From positions 1 to 64,000 of the forward strand of contig JAEUTY010000010.1 in NCBI GenBank assembly GCA_016787805.1: 64,000 bases of DNA. The letters run 5' to 3'. The stretch's first letter is position 1; every line of letters begins with the position of its first letter. This document shows positions 19,219 through 26,550 of the stretch, piece by piece. The notes under the pieces were generated by a model. It saw only the letters and a program-made list of their open reading frames with translations, was not told the origin of the DNA and made no database searches. Source of the stretch: Flavobacterium sp. (GTDB lineage: Bacteria > Bacteroidota > Bacteroidia > Flavobacteriales > Flavobacteriaceae). A program made the position numbers and the translations under genes.

Positions 19219-19641
19219 TTACAACGAATAGCGAACTAAATGCACATGAAAACCATCTACATAAGTCTGTGTGATGTTGAGTTCGTCGGTTGTGATTTCG
19301 AGGCAACCAAATTCGATTCCATCAATTTTGATACTTTGAGAGCAAGAAACATCAGGGTTGCTGTCTAGTATTTCATAGTTATACGTTCCAGATGGGAAAA
19401 TTGCATTTAAGTTGGTGTCAGTATTGTTGTTTTCTACAGTTACAGTTTGATTGGTTGGATCGAATTTCCAATTTACTATTCCAGGTTGAAAATAATGGCT
19501 AGCTCCTGTGAATGATCCGTTGACGTATTTTAAATTCCATTCACCGTCAATTTTTGGAGTTGGTTCGGAATTATCACTTTTGGAACAAGCAGTAACCACA
19601 ATAAATAATAAAAAGATAGAAAGTTTTGCAATCGTTTTCAT
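19219..19641 (-). CDS. Small lipoprotein, lipocalin-like, function unknown
   Basis: A 140-residue predicted lipoprotein: signal LSIFLLFIVVTAC with lipobox Cys about 17, then SKSDNSEPTP linker. The rest is beta-rich with DGEWNLKYVNGSF near its start and ends in FHVHLVRYSL, reminiscent of the META/lipocalin-like lipoproteins common in Flavobacterium. The two internal Cys (SCSQS and FGCLE) might form a disulfide. I chose the ATG at 19641 because the signal peptide begins there. No function can be assigned. Confidence 0.8.
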   Translation of the reverse strand: MKTIAKLSIFLLFIVVTACSKSDNSEPTPKIDGEWNLKYVNGSFTGASHYFQPGIVNWKFDPTNQTVTVENNNTDTNLNAIFPSGTYNYEILDSNPDVSCSQSIKIDGIEFGCLEITTDELNITQTYVDGFHVHLVRYSL

Positions 19642-19730
19642 AGCAGTTGAATTTAAGATTATGCTATACTGATGTAAATATACCAAAAAGGTTGCTTAGT
19701 TTTTTTGATTTTTTTCAATACGATTACAAA

Positions 19731-19847
19731 CTAGCCCTGATTGTAGCGGAAATTAGCTTTGTCAAAGTTTTAAAACTTTGACAAAGCTAATTGTAACGAA
19801 AAGCAGGAAAATGGATGGCAAGAACACCCAAGCCATTCGCTCCTAAC
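19731..19847 (+). ncRNA. Structured intergenic element, copy B, with 21-bp perfect palindrome
   Basis: Starts CTAGCCCTGATTGTAGCGG, then a 42-nt uninterrupted perfect inverted repeat (arms 19751-19771 and 19772-19792), then AACGAAAAGCAGGAAAA and GCCATTCGCTCCTAAC. The closing stem is CCTG (19736-19739) with CAGG (19804-19807). It lies in the 303-nt gap before sucC, upstream of the sucC promoter. The central stem differs completely from other copies while the flanks are conserved. Confidence 0.65.
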
Positions 19848-19907
19848 AAAACTAAAATAAAGTTACTAAATTGATATACATTTCTTTTAGGATTCATTCT
19901 AATTAAT

Positions 19908-19915
19908 TACTTTTG
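19908..19915 (+). promoter_or_regulatory. Predicted -7 box of sucC
   Basis: TACTTTTG, 29 nt before the sucC ATG. Its last base is at 19915, so the longer frame starting at 19915 would begin inside the promoter. Confidence 0.5.
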
Positions 19916-19944
19916 TGGAACTTTATAAACGACAAACTTTTATT

Positions 19945-21138
19945 ATGAATATACACGAATATCAAGGAAAAGAAATTTTAGCGAAATATGGTGTACGCGT
20001 GCAACGTGGAATTGTAGCTAATAATCCAGTAGAAGCTGTAGCTGCAGCAAAACAATTGACTACTGAAACAGGTACACAATGGTACGTAATCAAAGCTCAG
20101 ATTCACGCTGGTGGAAGAGGAAAAGGCGGAGGCGTTAAATTGGCTAAAAATTTAGAGCAAGTAACTGAGATTTCGGAACAAATTATTGGAATGCAATTGA
20201 TTACACCGCAAACTCCACCAGAAGGAAAAACGGTGCACAAAGTGTTGATTGCTGAAGATGTATATTACCCAGGAGAAAGCGAAACTTCTGAATTCTATAT
20301 GTCGGTTTTATTGAATAGAGCGACAGGAAGAAACATGATTATGTATTCTACTGAGGGTGGAATGGATATTGAAGAAGTAGCTGAACATACTCCGCATTTG
20401 ATTTTTACAGAAGAAATTGATCCACAAGTTGGATTGCAAGGTTTTCAAGCAAGACGTGTTGCTTTTAACTTAGGATTATCTGGAAATGCGTTCAAAGAAA
20501 TGGTGAAATTTGTGGAAGCATTGTACGCGGCTTACATTGGTGCAGATGCTTCAATGTTTGAAATTAATCCCGTTTTGAAAACGTCGGACAACAAAATTAT
20601 GGCGGTTGATGCCAAAGTAAATATTGATGATAACGCTTTATATCGTCAGCCGAAATATGCTGAAATGCGCGACGTAAGAGAAGAAAATCAAATTGAAGTA
20701 GAAGCAAAAGAAGCGGGTTTGAACTATGTTGACCTTGACGGAACAGTAGGTTGTATGGTAAATGGTGCAGGTTTGGCCATGGCTACAATGGATTTGATTA
20801 AATACGCAGGTTTTGAGCCAGCGAACTTCTTAGACGTTGGTGGAACAGCCGATGCAAAACGTGTAGAATTGGCGTTTAGAATCATCTTAAAAGACCCAAA
20901 CGTAAAAGCGATTTTGATTAATATTTTTGGTGGAATCGTTCGTTGCGACCGTGTAGCGCAAGGTGTTGTAGATGCCTACAAAAACATGGGTGATGCGATT
21001 AAAGTGCCAATCATTGTTCGTTTACAAGGAACCAATGCTGAAATTGCAAAAGAATTAATTGACAATTCAGGAATGCCAATTTTATCAGCAGTTCAATTTC
21101 AAGAAGCAGCGGATCAAGTTCAGAAAGCGCTTTCGTAA
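19945..21138 (+). CDS. sucC: Succinyl-CoA synthetase (ADP-forming) beta subunit
   Basis: With SucD it interconverts succinyl-CoA and succinate with nucleotide phosphorylation in the TCA cycle. The 397-residue protein begins MNIHEYQGKEILAKYGV, carries the ATP-grasp glycine loop HAGGRGKGGGVKLAKN and Mg-binding FEINPVL, and ends with the CoA-ligase domain (FLDVGGTADAKRV, INIFGGIVRCDRVAQG). The partner sucD is not in this window. The ATG at 19945 matches family starts. A strong terminator follows, so it appears to be monocistronic here. Confidence 0.97.
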   Translation: MNIHEYQGKEILAKYGVRVQRGIVANNPVEAVAAAKQLTTETGTQWYVIKAQIHAGGRGKGGGVKLAKNLEQVTEISEQIIGMQLITPQTPPEGKTVHKVLIAEDVYYPGESETSEFYMSVLLNRATGRNMIMYSTEGGMDIEEVAEHTPHLIFTEEIDPQVGLQGFQARRVAFNLGLSGNAFKEMVKFVEALYAAYIGADASMFEINPVLKTSDNKIMAVDAKVNIDDNALYRQPKYAEMRDVREENQIEVEAKEAGLNYVDLDGTVGCMVNGAGLAMATMDLIKYAGFEPANFLDVGGTADAKRVELAFRIILKDPNVKAILINIFGGIVRCDRVAQGVVDAYKNMGDAIKVPIIVRLQGTNAEIAKELIDNSGMPILSAVQFQEAADQVQKALS

Positions 21139-21170
21139 GTTAGAAGTACGAAGTTTGATATACGAAGTTA

Positions 21171-21200
21171 AAATCCCGAGTTTGTGCTCGGGATTTTTTT
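21171..21200 (+). terminator. Terminator of sucC
   Basis: AAATCCCGAG (21171-21180), loop TTTGTG, CTCGGGATTT (21187-21196) followed by a T-run. The T-run on the right continues into the 3' end of the convergent HhH gene. Confidence 0.9.
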
Positions 21201-21720
21201 ATTTATAGAGATTTCCTATTTGCGTTTTTTTATCATAATCAAATATTTTCTTTTCAACTTGTCTTGAAGTAAGATTTAATTCTACAGATAATTTCCTTAT
21301 GGTTGCATAAAATATTTCACATTCTTTCAAAGTAAAGTTTTGACCAATTGGGTTTGATGTTACAAGTTTTGCATTATACAATTGTCTCCAAACCCTAATG
21401 TCTATAACAGCATAATCGTTTGGGTTGTAAAACATTAATATCGCTGATGCTGCTGGATAACTAACTCCTTTTAATGCAGTTAGAATATGAATTTTTAATA
21501 TGTCGGATTTAGTTTTAAAAGCGATCTCAGTGATTTCCTTGATTTCAACTTCTGAATTTGATAAATATAGATTTTTTGGTCTAGGAGATTTCCACATCAA
21601 TATTTTAATAATTTGCTCTTTTGATAAAAATTCTTGATTTTTCAAATTTTCAAACTCTTTGAATAGTTTTAACGTTTTTTGGTCTTCTGTATAAGGAATT
21701 TCATTTAGTATTTGTTTCAT
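21199..21720 (-). CDS. Helix-hairpin-helix protein, DNA-glycosylase-like (hypothetical)
   Basis: A 173-residue protein of unknown function. The central segment ALKGVSYPAASAILMFYNPNDYAVIDIRVWRQLYN has the spacing of a helix-hairpin-helix followed by a buried Asp, as in the HhH-GPD DNA glycosylase fold, but the catalytic Lys and Fe-S cysteines of endonuclease III are absent. I chose MKQILNEIPY at 21720, 4 nt after the stop of the VOC gene; longer starts overlap that gene. It is probably the last gene of a minus-strand transcript. DNA or base recognition is an inference. Confidence 0.7.
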   Translation of the reverse strand: MKQILNEIPYTEDQKTLKLFKEFENLKNQEFLSKEQIIKILMWKSPRPKNLYLSNSEVEIKEITEIAFKTKSDILKIHILTALKGVSYPAASAILMFYNPNDYAVIDIRVWRQLYNAKLVTSNPIGQNFTLKECEIFYATIRKLSVELNLTSRQVEKKIFDYDKKTQIGNLYK

Positions 21721-21724
21721 TTCT

Positions 21725-22123
21725 TTATTTGGTTTTCTCAGCAAAAGCCACCACATGTCCATCCAAATCTGAAAAATAAAAAGCGGTGTCGCCCCAGTTG
21801 CGCGTTTCAATTTCGCTGATGATGGTTGTGTTTCTACTTTTTACATGGTCGTATTCTTCTTGTAGATTTTCAACAATAAAATACAATTCGCAACGCGGAA
21901 TTCCATTTCCTAAATTAGGATGTGGTAGCGCAGGAGTGATGATTTTGGCAATTCCGTCGTTGGGCATTAATCCGAGTTTGCAAAAATCATTGAGTACGAA
22001 TTCAGACATTCCAGGCACATTTAAATCGGCTGATTTTCTAAAAAGTTGCTCGTAAAATTGGGTGCTTTTTTGTTGGTCTTTGACGTAAAGTATGATTTCG
22101 GTATGTTGAATATGAGGAATCAT
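21725..22123 (-). CDS. VOC superfamily protein (glyoxalase/bleomycin-resistance-like)
   Basis: A 132-residue protein with two beta-alpha-beta-beta-beta modules of the vicinal oxygen chelate fold. Features: N-terminal HTEIILYVKDQQKSTQFYEQLF, the middle RCELYFIVENLQEEYDHV and the C-terminal DTAFYFSDLDGHVVAFAEK. Members include dioxygenases, glyoxalase I and drug-binding proteins; the substrate cannot be inferred. Four bases separate its stop from the next ATG on the minus strand. Confidence 0.85.
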   Translation of the reverse strand: MIPHIQHTEIILYVKDQQKSTQFYEQLFRKSADLNVPGMSEFVLNDFCKLGLMPNDGIAKIITPALPHPNLGNGIPRCELYFIVENLQEEYDHVKSRNTTIISEIETRNWGDTAFYFSDLDGHVVAFAEKTK

Positions 22124-22202
22124 TAGTTTAAATTATAAGCTAAAGTAATAAAAAAATCCCATCTAAAAACAGACAGGATTAGTACGGTGATAACAAAAAA
22201 AA

Positions 22203-22409
22203 TTATTTTTTAACCGAACAGGTATTGATTCCCAATAAAGGATATAAAGGACAAAAACTCACCAAACTAGTAAGTGCAAAAACGCCTGCAGCAACTACCG
22301 CTACAATTCCTAATGTTCCAGTTATTGTTCCGTTATAAAATAAAAAAGCCAAAACTGCAGCAATTACCAAACGGATAATACGATCTGCTGAACCCATATT
22401 TTTTTTCAT
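22203..22409 (-). CDS. DUF2892 small membrane protein
   Basis: A 68-residue protein with the DUF2892 signature: MGSADRIIRLVIAAVLAFLFY, a second hydrophobic helix GTLGIVAVVAAGVFALTSLVSFCPLYPLLGINTC. The two Cys near the end are usual for this family, which is often linked to sulfur or rhodanese functions. In this window it follows a Crp/Fnr regulator on the same strand 71 nt downstream, so regulation by that protein is a reasonable guess. Confidence 0.88.
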   Translation of the reverse strand: MKKNMGSADRIIRLVIAAVLAFLFYNGTITGTLGIVAVVAAGVFALTSLVSFCPLYPLLGINTCSVKK

Positions 22410-22480
22410 AATTAAAGATGTATTGATTAATATGATACAAATTTAGGTGAGATAAAAAACGTAGGCAGTGACTTTAGTCA

Positions 22481-23110
22481 CTAGTCTAAAATTTCTATGG
22501 TAGTAGCGCTTTGTTTGACCTTTCCTTCGAGTTCTAATTTCTTGACAATTCGACTGATAACCTCGCGTGCGGTGCCTAGTTCGCTAGCAATTTGGCGGTG
22601 CGAAATTTTTAAAGGATTGTGTTGCGTAACAGCAACTTTTTCTTTCAAATAATCGTACACACGTTTGTCTAATTTGTCAAAAAGAAGCGAATTGATGGTG
22701 TCGAGCAAGTCGGAATACCGCAAATTGTATTGTAGAAAAAAAAGCGAGTTGAAATCGGGGAATTGTTTAGTCCATTTGCCTAATTTCTCGGCTGGAATTA
22801 AAAGTAAATGCGAGTCTTCTTCTGTTGATGCATATATTTTACTAGGTTGCTGATTGATGCCAGCCGAAAACGACATGATGCAACTTTCGTTGGGCTTGAT
22901 GTAATACAATAGTAATTCTTTGTCTTCGTGACGAGTAAAGACTTTAATTAAACCGTTTAAAACCAACGGAATAACTTTGATAAACTGACCTTCGCGTAAT
23001 AGTTCGGTATCTTTTGGAATCTCTTTTTCGATAGCATGAACTAAAATTTCAGCAATCAAATCGGAATTAAAAAGTGGAAATTGCTTTTTGATTTGCGCTG
23101 TTAAATCCAT
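22481..23110 (-). CDS. Crp/Fnr family transcriptional regulator
   Basis: A 209-residue regulator: a cyclic-nucleotide-binding-like beta-roll at about 20-125 (PKDTELLREGQFIKVIPLVLNGLIKV, CIMSFSAGINQQPSKIYASTEEDSHLLLIP) and a C-terminal winged helix with recognition region HRQIASELGTAREVISRIVKKLELEGKV at about 170-198. The Fnr-type N-terminal cysteine cluster is absent, so oxygen sensing through an Fe-S cluster is unlikely. It starts 2 nt after the stop of the DinB-like gene. Confidence 0.92.
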   Translation of the reverse strand: MDLTAQIKKQFPLFNSDLIAEILVHAIEKEIPKDTELLREGQFIKVIPLVLNGLIKVFTRHEDKELLLYYIKPNESCIMSFSAGINQQPSKIYASTEEDSHLLLIPAEKLGKWTKQFPDFNSLFFLQYNLRYSDLLDTINSLLFDKLDKRVYDYLKEKVAVTQHNPLKISHRQIASELGTAREVISRIVKKLELEGKVKQSATTIEILD

Positions 23111-23112
23111 AA

Positions 23113-23571
23113 TTATTGAATAATGTCGTCTATTATTGCCAAATGATGTTGCGTGTGTATTTCTAAAAAAAGAATCGCCTGTTTCAAATTTAGTCTTCCA
23201 ATAAATGGATGAATAAAATTAGTGTTTTTATCCATAGTTTCCAATTCTTGAATCAAAAATCGAGCTGTTTTGAGTTGGCGTTCAATATCTTTTATAGTAA
23301 TTTCTTCAAACGATTGCACTGCTTTTGGAGCTCGAGCTTTTCCGCGTGGAATTGATTTTCGGAGAAAAAAATACATTCGTTTCCAATTGAAATCCCAACG
23401 GTATTTTGCATCTGATTTCTGTAAAGTAGCAATGACACTATTGATTACTTTGAGTGAATGATCTATATGCCAAGCCACATTAACACTAGAAATAGTAGAA
23501 TTTTCGTTAGAGCTATGAATCGTTTTTTTTTCTAATAAACCAATAAGTTGCTCTAATTGCACTGTTTTCAA
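23113..23571 (-). CDS. DinB-like / DUF1569 protein
   Basis: A 152-residue four-helix-bundle protein. Three histidines match the DinB/YfiT metal site: His38 in AWHIDHSL, and His139 and His143 near the C-terminus in EIHTQHHLAIID. Some family members are thiol transferases or hydrolases; the activity here is unknown. It sits between an exported hypothetical (1 nt upstream) and the Crp/Fnr gene (2 nt downstream), so these three are very likely one operon. Confidence 0.8.
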   Translation of the reverse strand: MKTVQLEQLIGLLEKKTIHSSNENSTISSVNVAWHIDHSLKVINSVIATLQKSDAKYRWDFNWKRMYFFLRKSIPRGKARAPKAVQSFEEITIKDIERQLKTARFLIQELETMDKNTNFIHPFIGRLNLKQAILFLEIHTQHHLAIIDDIIQ

Positions 23572-23572
23572 A

Positions 23573-23989
23573 TTATTGTTTTTTAGGTTTTCGGGTGTGA
23601 ACTCTTTTCAAACTATTGAATAAATAAATCATTTCGCCATCGATTTCAATACCATTGGAAACACTTCTGTATTTAATAAAGTTTTCCTTTACATCTGTTA
23701 TTTCAACATTTATTTTTTTTCCAATAAATAAACTGTCGTCAGCGTTCAAGACTTTTATGTAGGTCAATACATATTTACAATCGGAAATCCATTCAATAGA
23801 AGCATGAATTTCAACTCCTGTTTTTGAGTTGGTTTCAATTTGCAACGAATCTCTTCGGTAAACTATCCAATCTTGAGACTTTTCATCAACATAAATGAAA
23901 CTTCCATTTAAAAATGACCTACATTTCTTCTTTTGACTCCAAGTGAAAGAGAAGGTCAACGAAAATAATAATACTATAAAAAATCGCAT
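23573..23989 (-). CDS. Exported protein of unknown function
   Basis: A 138-residue protein with a clear N-terminal signal (FFIVLLFSLTFSFTWSQ). The mature part is beta-rich and has two Cys (KKCRSF and SDCKYVL) that could pair. No family is recognised; it resembles small secreted Flavobacterium proteins of the type FLNGSFIYVDEKSQDWIVYR. It ends 1 nt before the DinB-like ATG and lies 14 nt after the DUF1456 stop. Confidence 0.7.
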   Translation of the reverse strand: MRFFIVLLFSLTFSFTWSQKKKCRSFLNGSFIYVDEKSQDWIVYRRDSLQIETNSKTGVEIHASIEWISDCKYVLTYIKVLNADDSLFIGKKINVEITDVKENFIKYRSVSNGIEIDGEMIYLFNSLKRVHTRKPKKQ

Positions 23990-24003
23990 CTGTTTTTTAA
24001 TAA

Positions 24004-24438
24004 TTAGCTTTTTTTCTTTCCGTTTTTAAACGGAACTTTCTCCACAATTGGTTCTTTTTTCACCTGTTTGTTGGGAGCAAATTTCTTTTTAGGAGCTACG
24101 TTTTTTTTAGTATCATCTTCTTTTTTTATCCTGAGCTTGTCGAAGGGCTTTTCTTTAAACTCTTTCGGTTGCGCTTCTTTTTTGTGAATAGCAATTGTAT
24201 CCATTGGGTTTTTAGGATTTTCTTTGGTTCCGCGTAAGTAAATTACCAATCCGTTCAAGAAATTGCGAAGTACTTGATCGCCACATTCTACGTATTTGGG
24301 ATGATCAGCATTGCGGAAAAAATTCCCAATTTCACCTTTCGACATACGAAAATCGACCAGTTTTAAAATTTCTTCTATTTGGTCGTCGCGAAGCATTAAA
24401 GCTACTCTTAGTTTTTTGAAAATATCGTTGTTGTTCAT
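24004..24438 (-). CDS. DUF1456 family protein with repeat-derived insertion
   Basis: A 144-residue protein. The first about 70 residues are a DUF1456 domain (NNDIFKKLRVALMLRDDQIEEILKLV, MSKGEIGNFFRNADHPKY, LRNFLNGLVIYLRG). The rest is a lysine- and proline-rich low-complexity tail. Within it, KPFDKLRIKK is encoded by a copy of the dispersed CTGAGCTTGTCGAAG repeat, so the tail contains a repeat insertion that kept the frame. The function is unknown; RNA or ribosome binding would fit the basic tail but is speculation. Confidence 0.85.
   Translation of the reverse strand: MNNNDIFKKLRVALMLRDDQIEEILKLVDFRMSKGEIGNFFRNADHPKYVECGDQVLRNFLNGLVIYLRGTKENPKNPMDTIAIHKKEAQPKEFKEKPFDKLRIKKEDDTKKNVAPKKKFAPNKQVKKEPIVEKVPFKNGKKKS
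24128..24147. repeat. Dispersed CTGAGCTTGTCGAAG repeat inside DUF1456 gene
   Basis: ATCCTGAGCTTGTCGAAGGG on the plus strand; read on the minus strand it codes for PFDKLRI in frame. It is one mismatch away from the copy upstream of pyrG (2329-2348). Confidence 0.85.
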
Positions 24439-24463
24439 TTTTTTGTTTAAGTGACTGAGTTGA

Positions 24464-25264
24464 TCAGAAAAGCCAAAGATACGCCTTTTTAAAACCTTCT
24501 CGCCATAATTTTTCGTTGTGTTGTCCGCCTTTTACAATTATGGTTTTGTTCAAATGTTCGCATTGGCAGCGTTTGGTGTTGACTTGGTATTCTATTGCGT
24601 TCAAATCTTTTACCATGTCTTCGTCGCCTTCGTCATCACCACATAAAAAGTAAATCTTTGTTTTGTAAGATTTAGTTTGCTCCATCATACCAAAAATTTC
24701 CTTTCGATTGAACCAAAATGAAGGCGAGAAGCAACCTACTTTTCCGAATACTTTGGGATATTTTAATGCGCCGTAAAAAGATACCAATCCGCCGAGTGAA
24801 CTTCCCCAAAGACACGTGTTTTTGGCATTGGTTTTTGTGCGATAGTTTTGGTCTACATAAGGTTTTAAGGTTGAAACGATAAAATCTAAATACAAATCGG
24901 CTTTTCCACCGCCGTATTTTTCATGTTTGTATGGAGTTAGTTCTTCAACTCGTTTGTCACCGCCGTGTTCAATTCCGATAACTATTACTTGAGCATTGAT
25001 GCTATCGAGCGTTTCGTCAACATTCCATTCACCAACATACGAAGTTTTTGCATCAAATAAATTTTGACCATCGTGCATGTAAATCACAGGATATTTTTTA
25101 TTGCTTTCAGTATAATTTTTGGGAAGATACACCCAAATTTTTTTCGATGCATTCAATTGAGGAGCTTCAATAGTAAAGGTAGAAACTTGTTTGCTCAACG
25201 TTGATTCCTGTGCATTATTTTTCCAAAAAAGGACAAAGACTAAAAGAGATAGAATGAATTTCAA
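24464..25264 (-). CDS. Exported alpha/beta-hydrolase (esterase-D/Fes-like)
   Basis: A 266-residue secreted hydrolase. Signal FILSLLVFVLFWKNNAQ, then the esterase D-like fold: KKIWVYLPKNY, YPVIYMHDGQNLFD, the nucleophile elbow GSSLGG with Ser (about residue 157), a Cys-bearing ETKIYFLCGDDEGDED region likely containing the acid, and the His in KGGQHNEKLW. Substrates of this family include siderophore esters and other carboxyl esters. It heads a chain of closely spaced minus-strand genes (25-nt gap to DUF1456). Confidence 0.85.
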   Translation of the reverse strand: MKFILSLLVFVLFWKNNAQESTLSKQVSTFTIEAPQLNASKKIWVYLPKNYTESNKKYPVIYMHDGQNLFDAKTSYVGEWNVDETLDSINAQVIVIGIEHGGDKRVEELTPYKHEKYGGGKADLYLDFIVSTLKPYVDQNYRTKTNAKNTCLWGSSLGGLVSFYGALKYPKVFGKVGCFSPSFWFNRKEIFGMMEQTKSYKTKIYFLCGDDEGDEDMVKDLNAIEYQVNTKRCQCEHLNKTIIVKGGQHNEKLWREGFKKAYLWLF

Positions 25265-25323
25265 ACGTATTAATTTTCAAATTTTAACAAAATAGTATAT
25301 TTTAGCTAAAAATAATCATTTTG

Positions 25324-25725
25324 ATGAACACAAAGGAACAAAAAATAAGTTTGTTGGCAGACATGATTGCATTTGCGATTGTAGATGGCGAATTGCACGA
25401 AAGAGAGTATATGTTTCTATCGATTATTGCTGTTGAACTTGGTATTTCTAAAGACGAACTCAAACAACTTTTTCATGAAGAGCATCGCAGCGAAATTATT
25501 AAAACCGAGTTTGAACGCATTCAACAATTTTATCGTTTGGCCTTGTTGATGCATTGTGATGGTGTTTTACATGAACGTGAACAAATCAAGATTCGAGAAA
25601 TCGGAATCAATATGGGATTGAATCCATTCGCCATAAAAAGAGTATTGAAAGCCATGGAAGAATCGCCAACTAGAATGGTACATCCCGATTTTTTATTGGA
25701 AGTTTTCCAAGAGCAACATAATTAA
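25324..25725 (+). CDS. TerB-like protein
   Basis: A 133-residue all-helical protein with the TerB/co-chaperone acidic repeats: IAFAIVDGELHEREYMFL and LALLMHCDGVLHEREQIKI, each a DG.LHERE motif that could bind metal. Tellurite resistance is the family name only; the true role is unknown. I chose the ATG at 25324 rather than the TTG directly before it. A hairpin terminator follows. Confidence 0.8.
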   Translation: MNTKEQKISLLADMIAFAIVDGELHEREYMFLSIIAVELGISKDELKQLFHEEHRSEIIKTEFERIQQFYRLALLMHCDGVLHEREQIKIREIGINMGLNPFAIKRVLKAMEESPTRMVHPDFLLEVFQEQHN

Positions 25726-25754
25726 TTTTTTTATTCCACTATAAAAATAATGAG

Positions 25755-25778
25755 AAGCTGTTTTGTAACAGCTTTTTT
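25755..25778 (+). terminator. Terminator of TerB-like gene
   Basis: AAGCTGTT (25755-25762), loop TTGT, AACAGCTT (25767-25774), then a T-run. Confidence 0.88.
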
Positions 25779-25950
25779 TATCGCTCTGAAAATTAGTCAG
25801 TTAACAAAATGTTAAAACGGACTTTTTTTCAGTTTTCTAACCTGATTTTGGCTTTTGAAATGTCAAAATGACCTGATTTTTCCATTGGTATATAATTTGT
25901 CTTTTGCTAATCGTAATTAAAAAAACGTTTAACATTAAAACATAAAAATT

Positions 25951-26376
25951 ATGAACTTAATTAAAAGAAACACAGTACCATTTCCATCGATTATTGATGA
26001 ATTATTAAAACCAGATTGGTTAGGCGGAATGCAAAGTTTTAACGCCAATGTTCCGGCTGTAAACATCAAAGAAACGGATACCAGTTTCGGAATCGAATTG
26101 GCAGCTCCTGGAAAGACCAAAGAAGATTTCAACATCGAAATTGATCACAATGTATTGACCATTTCTTCGGAAGAAAAATCTGAAAAAGAAGAAACTCAAG
26201 GAAAATACACTCGTAAAGAATTCAACTATTCATCGTTCCGCAGAGCATTTACTTTGCCTGAAACTGTAAATACAGACAGTATTAATGCAACATACGAAAA
26301 CGGCGTATTGCATGTAGCGCTTCCTAAAAAAGAAGAAGCTTTGCCTAAACCAAAACGCTTAATCGAAATAGGATAA
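25951..26376 (+). CDS. Hsp20 / alpha-crystallin small heat-shock protein
   Basis: A 141-residue small heat-shock protein that would hold unfolding proteins. The alpha-crystallin domain spans about 30-130 (PAVNIKETDTSFGIELAAPG, FNIEIDHNVLTISSE, YSSFRRAFTLPETVN, ATYENGVLHVALPKKE), and the short C-terminal RLIEIG gives the I-x-I anchor for oligomer assembly. The 225-nt upstream gap has no obvious TAnnTTTG box, which is compatible with an alternative heat-shock promoter, but this is not shown. A strong terminator follows. Confidence 0.95.
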   Translation: MNLIKRNTVPFPSIIDELLKPDWLGGMQSFNANVPAVNIKETDTSFGIELAAPGKTKEDFNIEIDHNVLTISSEEKSEKEETQGKYTRKEFNYSSFRRAFTLPETVNTDSINATYENGVLHVALPKKEEALPKPKRLIEIG

Positions 26377-26402
26377 TTTTTTCATCATAGTTAGGGTTGA
26401 AG

Positions 26403-26433
26403 AAAACGCATCTCACTGAGATGCGTTTTTTGT
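26403..26433 (+). terminator. Terminator of hsp20
   Basis: AAAACGCATCTCA and TGAGATGCGTTTT, separated by one C, form a long GC-containing stem that ends in a T-run. Confidence 0.88.
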
Positions 26434-26523
26434 GCTAAATGTTCAATGTCAATCCGTTTTTTTAGCTAATTAGTTAAAAGTAATCTTTTGTGCCTTTTGT
26501 GTTTAAAAAACCTCCCAATTTCC

Positions 26524-26531
26524 TATTTTTG
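26524..26531 (+). promoter_or_regulatory. Predicted -7 box of pyrD
   Basis: TATTTTTG, 19 nt before the pyrD ATG. Confidence 0.5.
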
Positions 26532-26550
26532 CACCACAACAACACTAACT

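Noticed and set aside
19751-19792. Long palindrome as a rho-independent terminator
   Set aside because: No T-tract follows, and its flanks match the structured element family, so it is treated as the centre of that element.
25324-25725. Tellurite resistance function
   Set aside because: Only a TerB-like helical fold is visible, and no other ter genes lie nearby.
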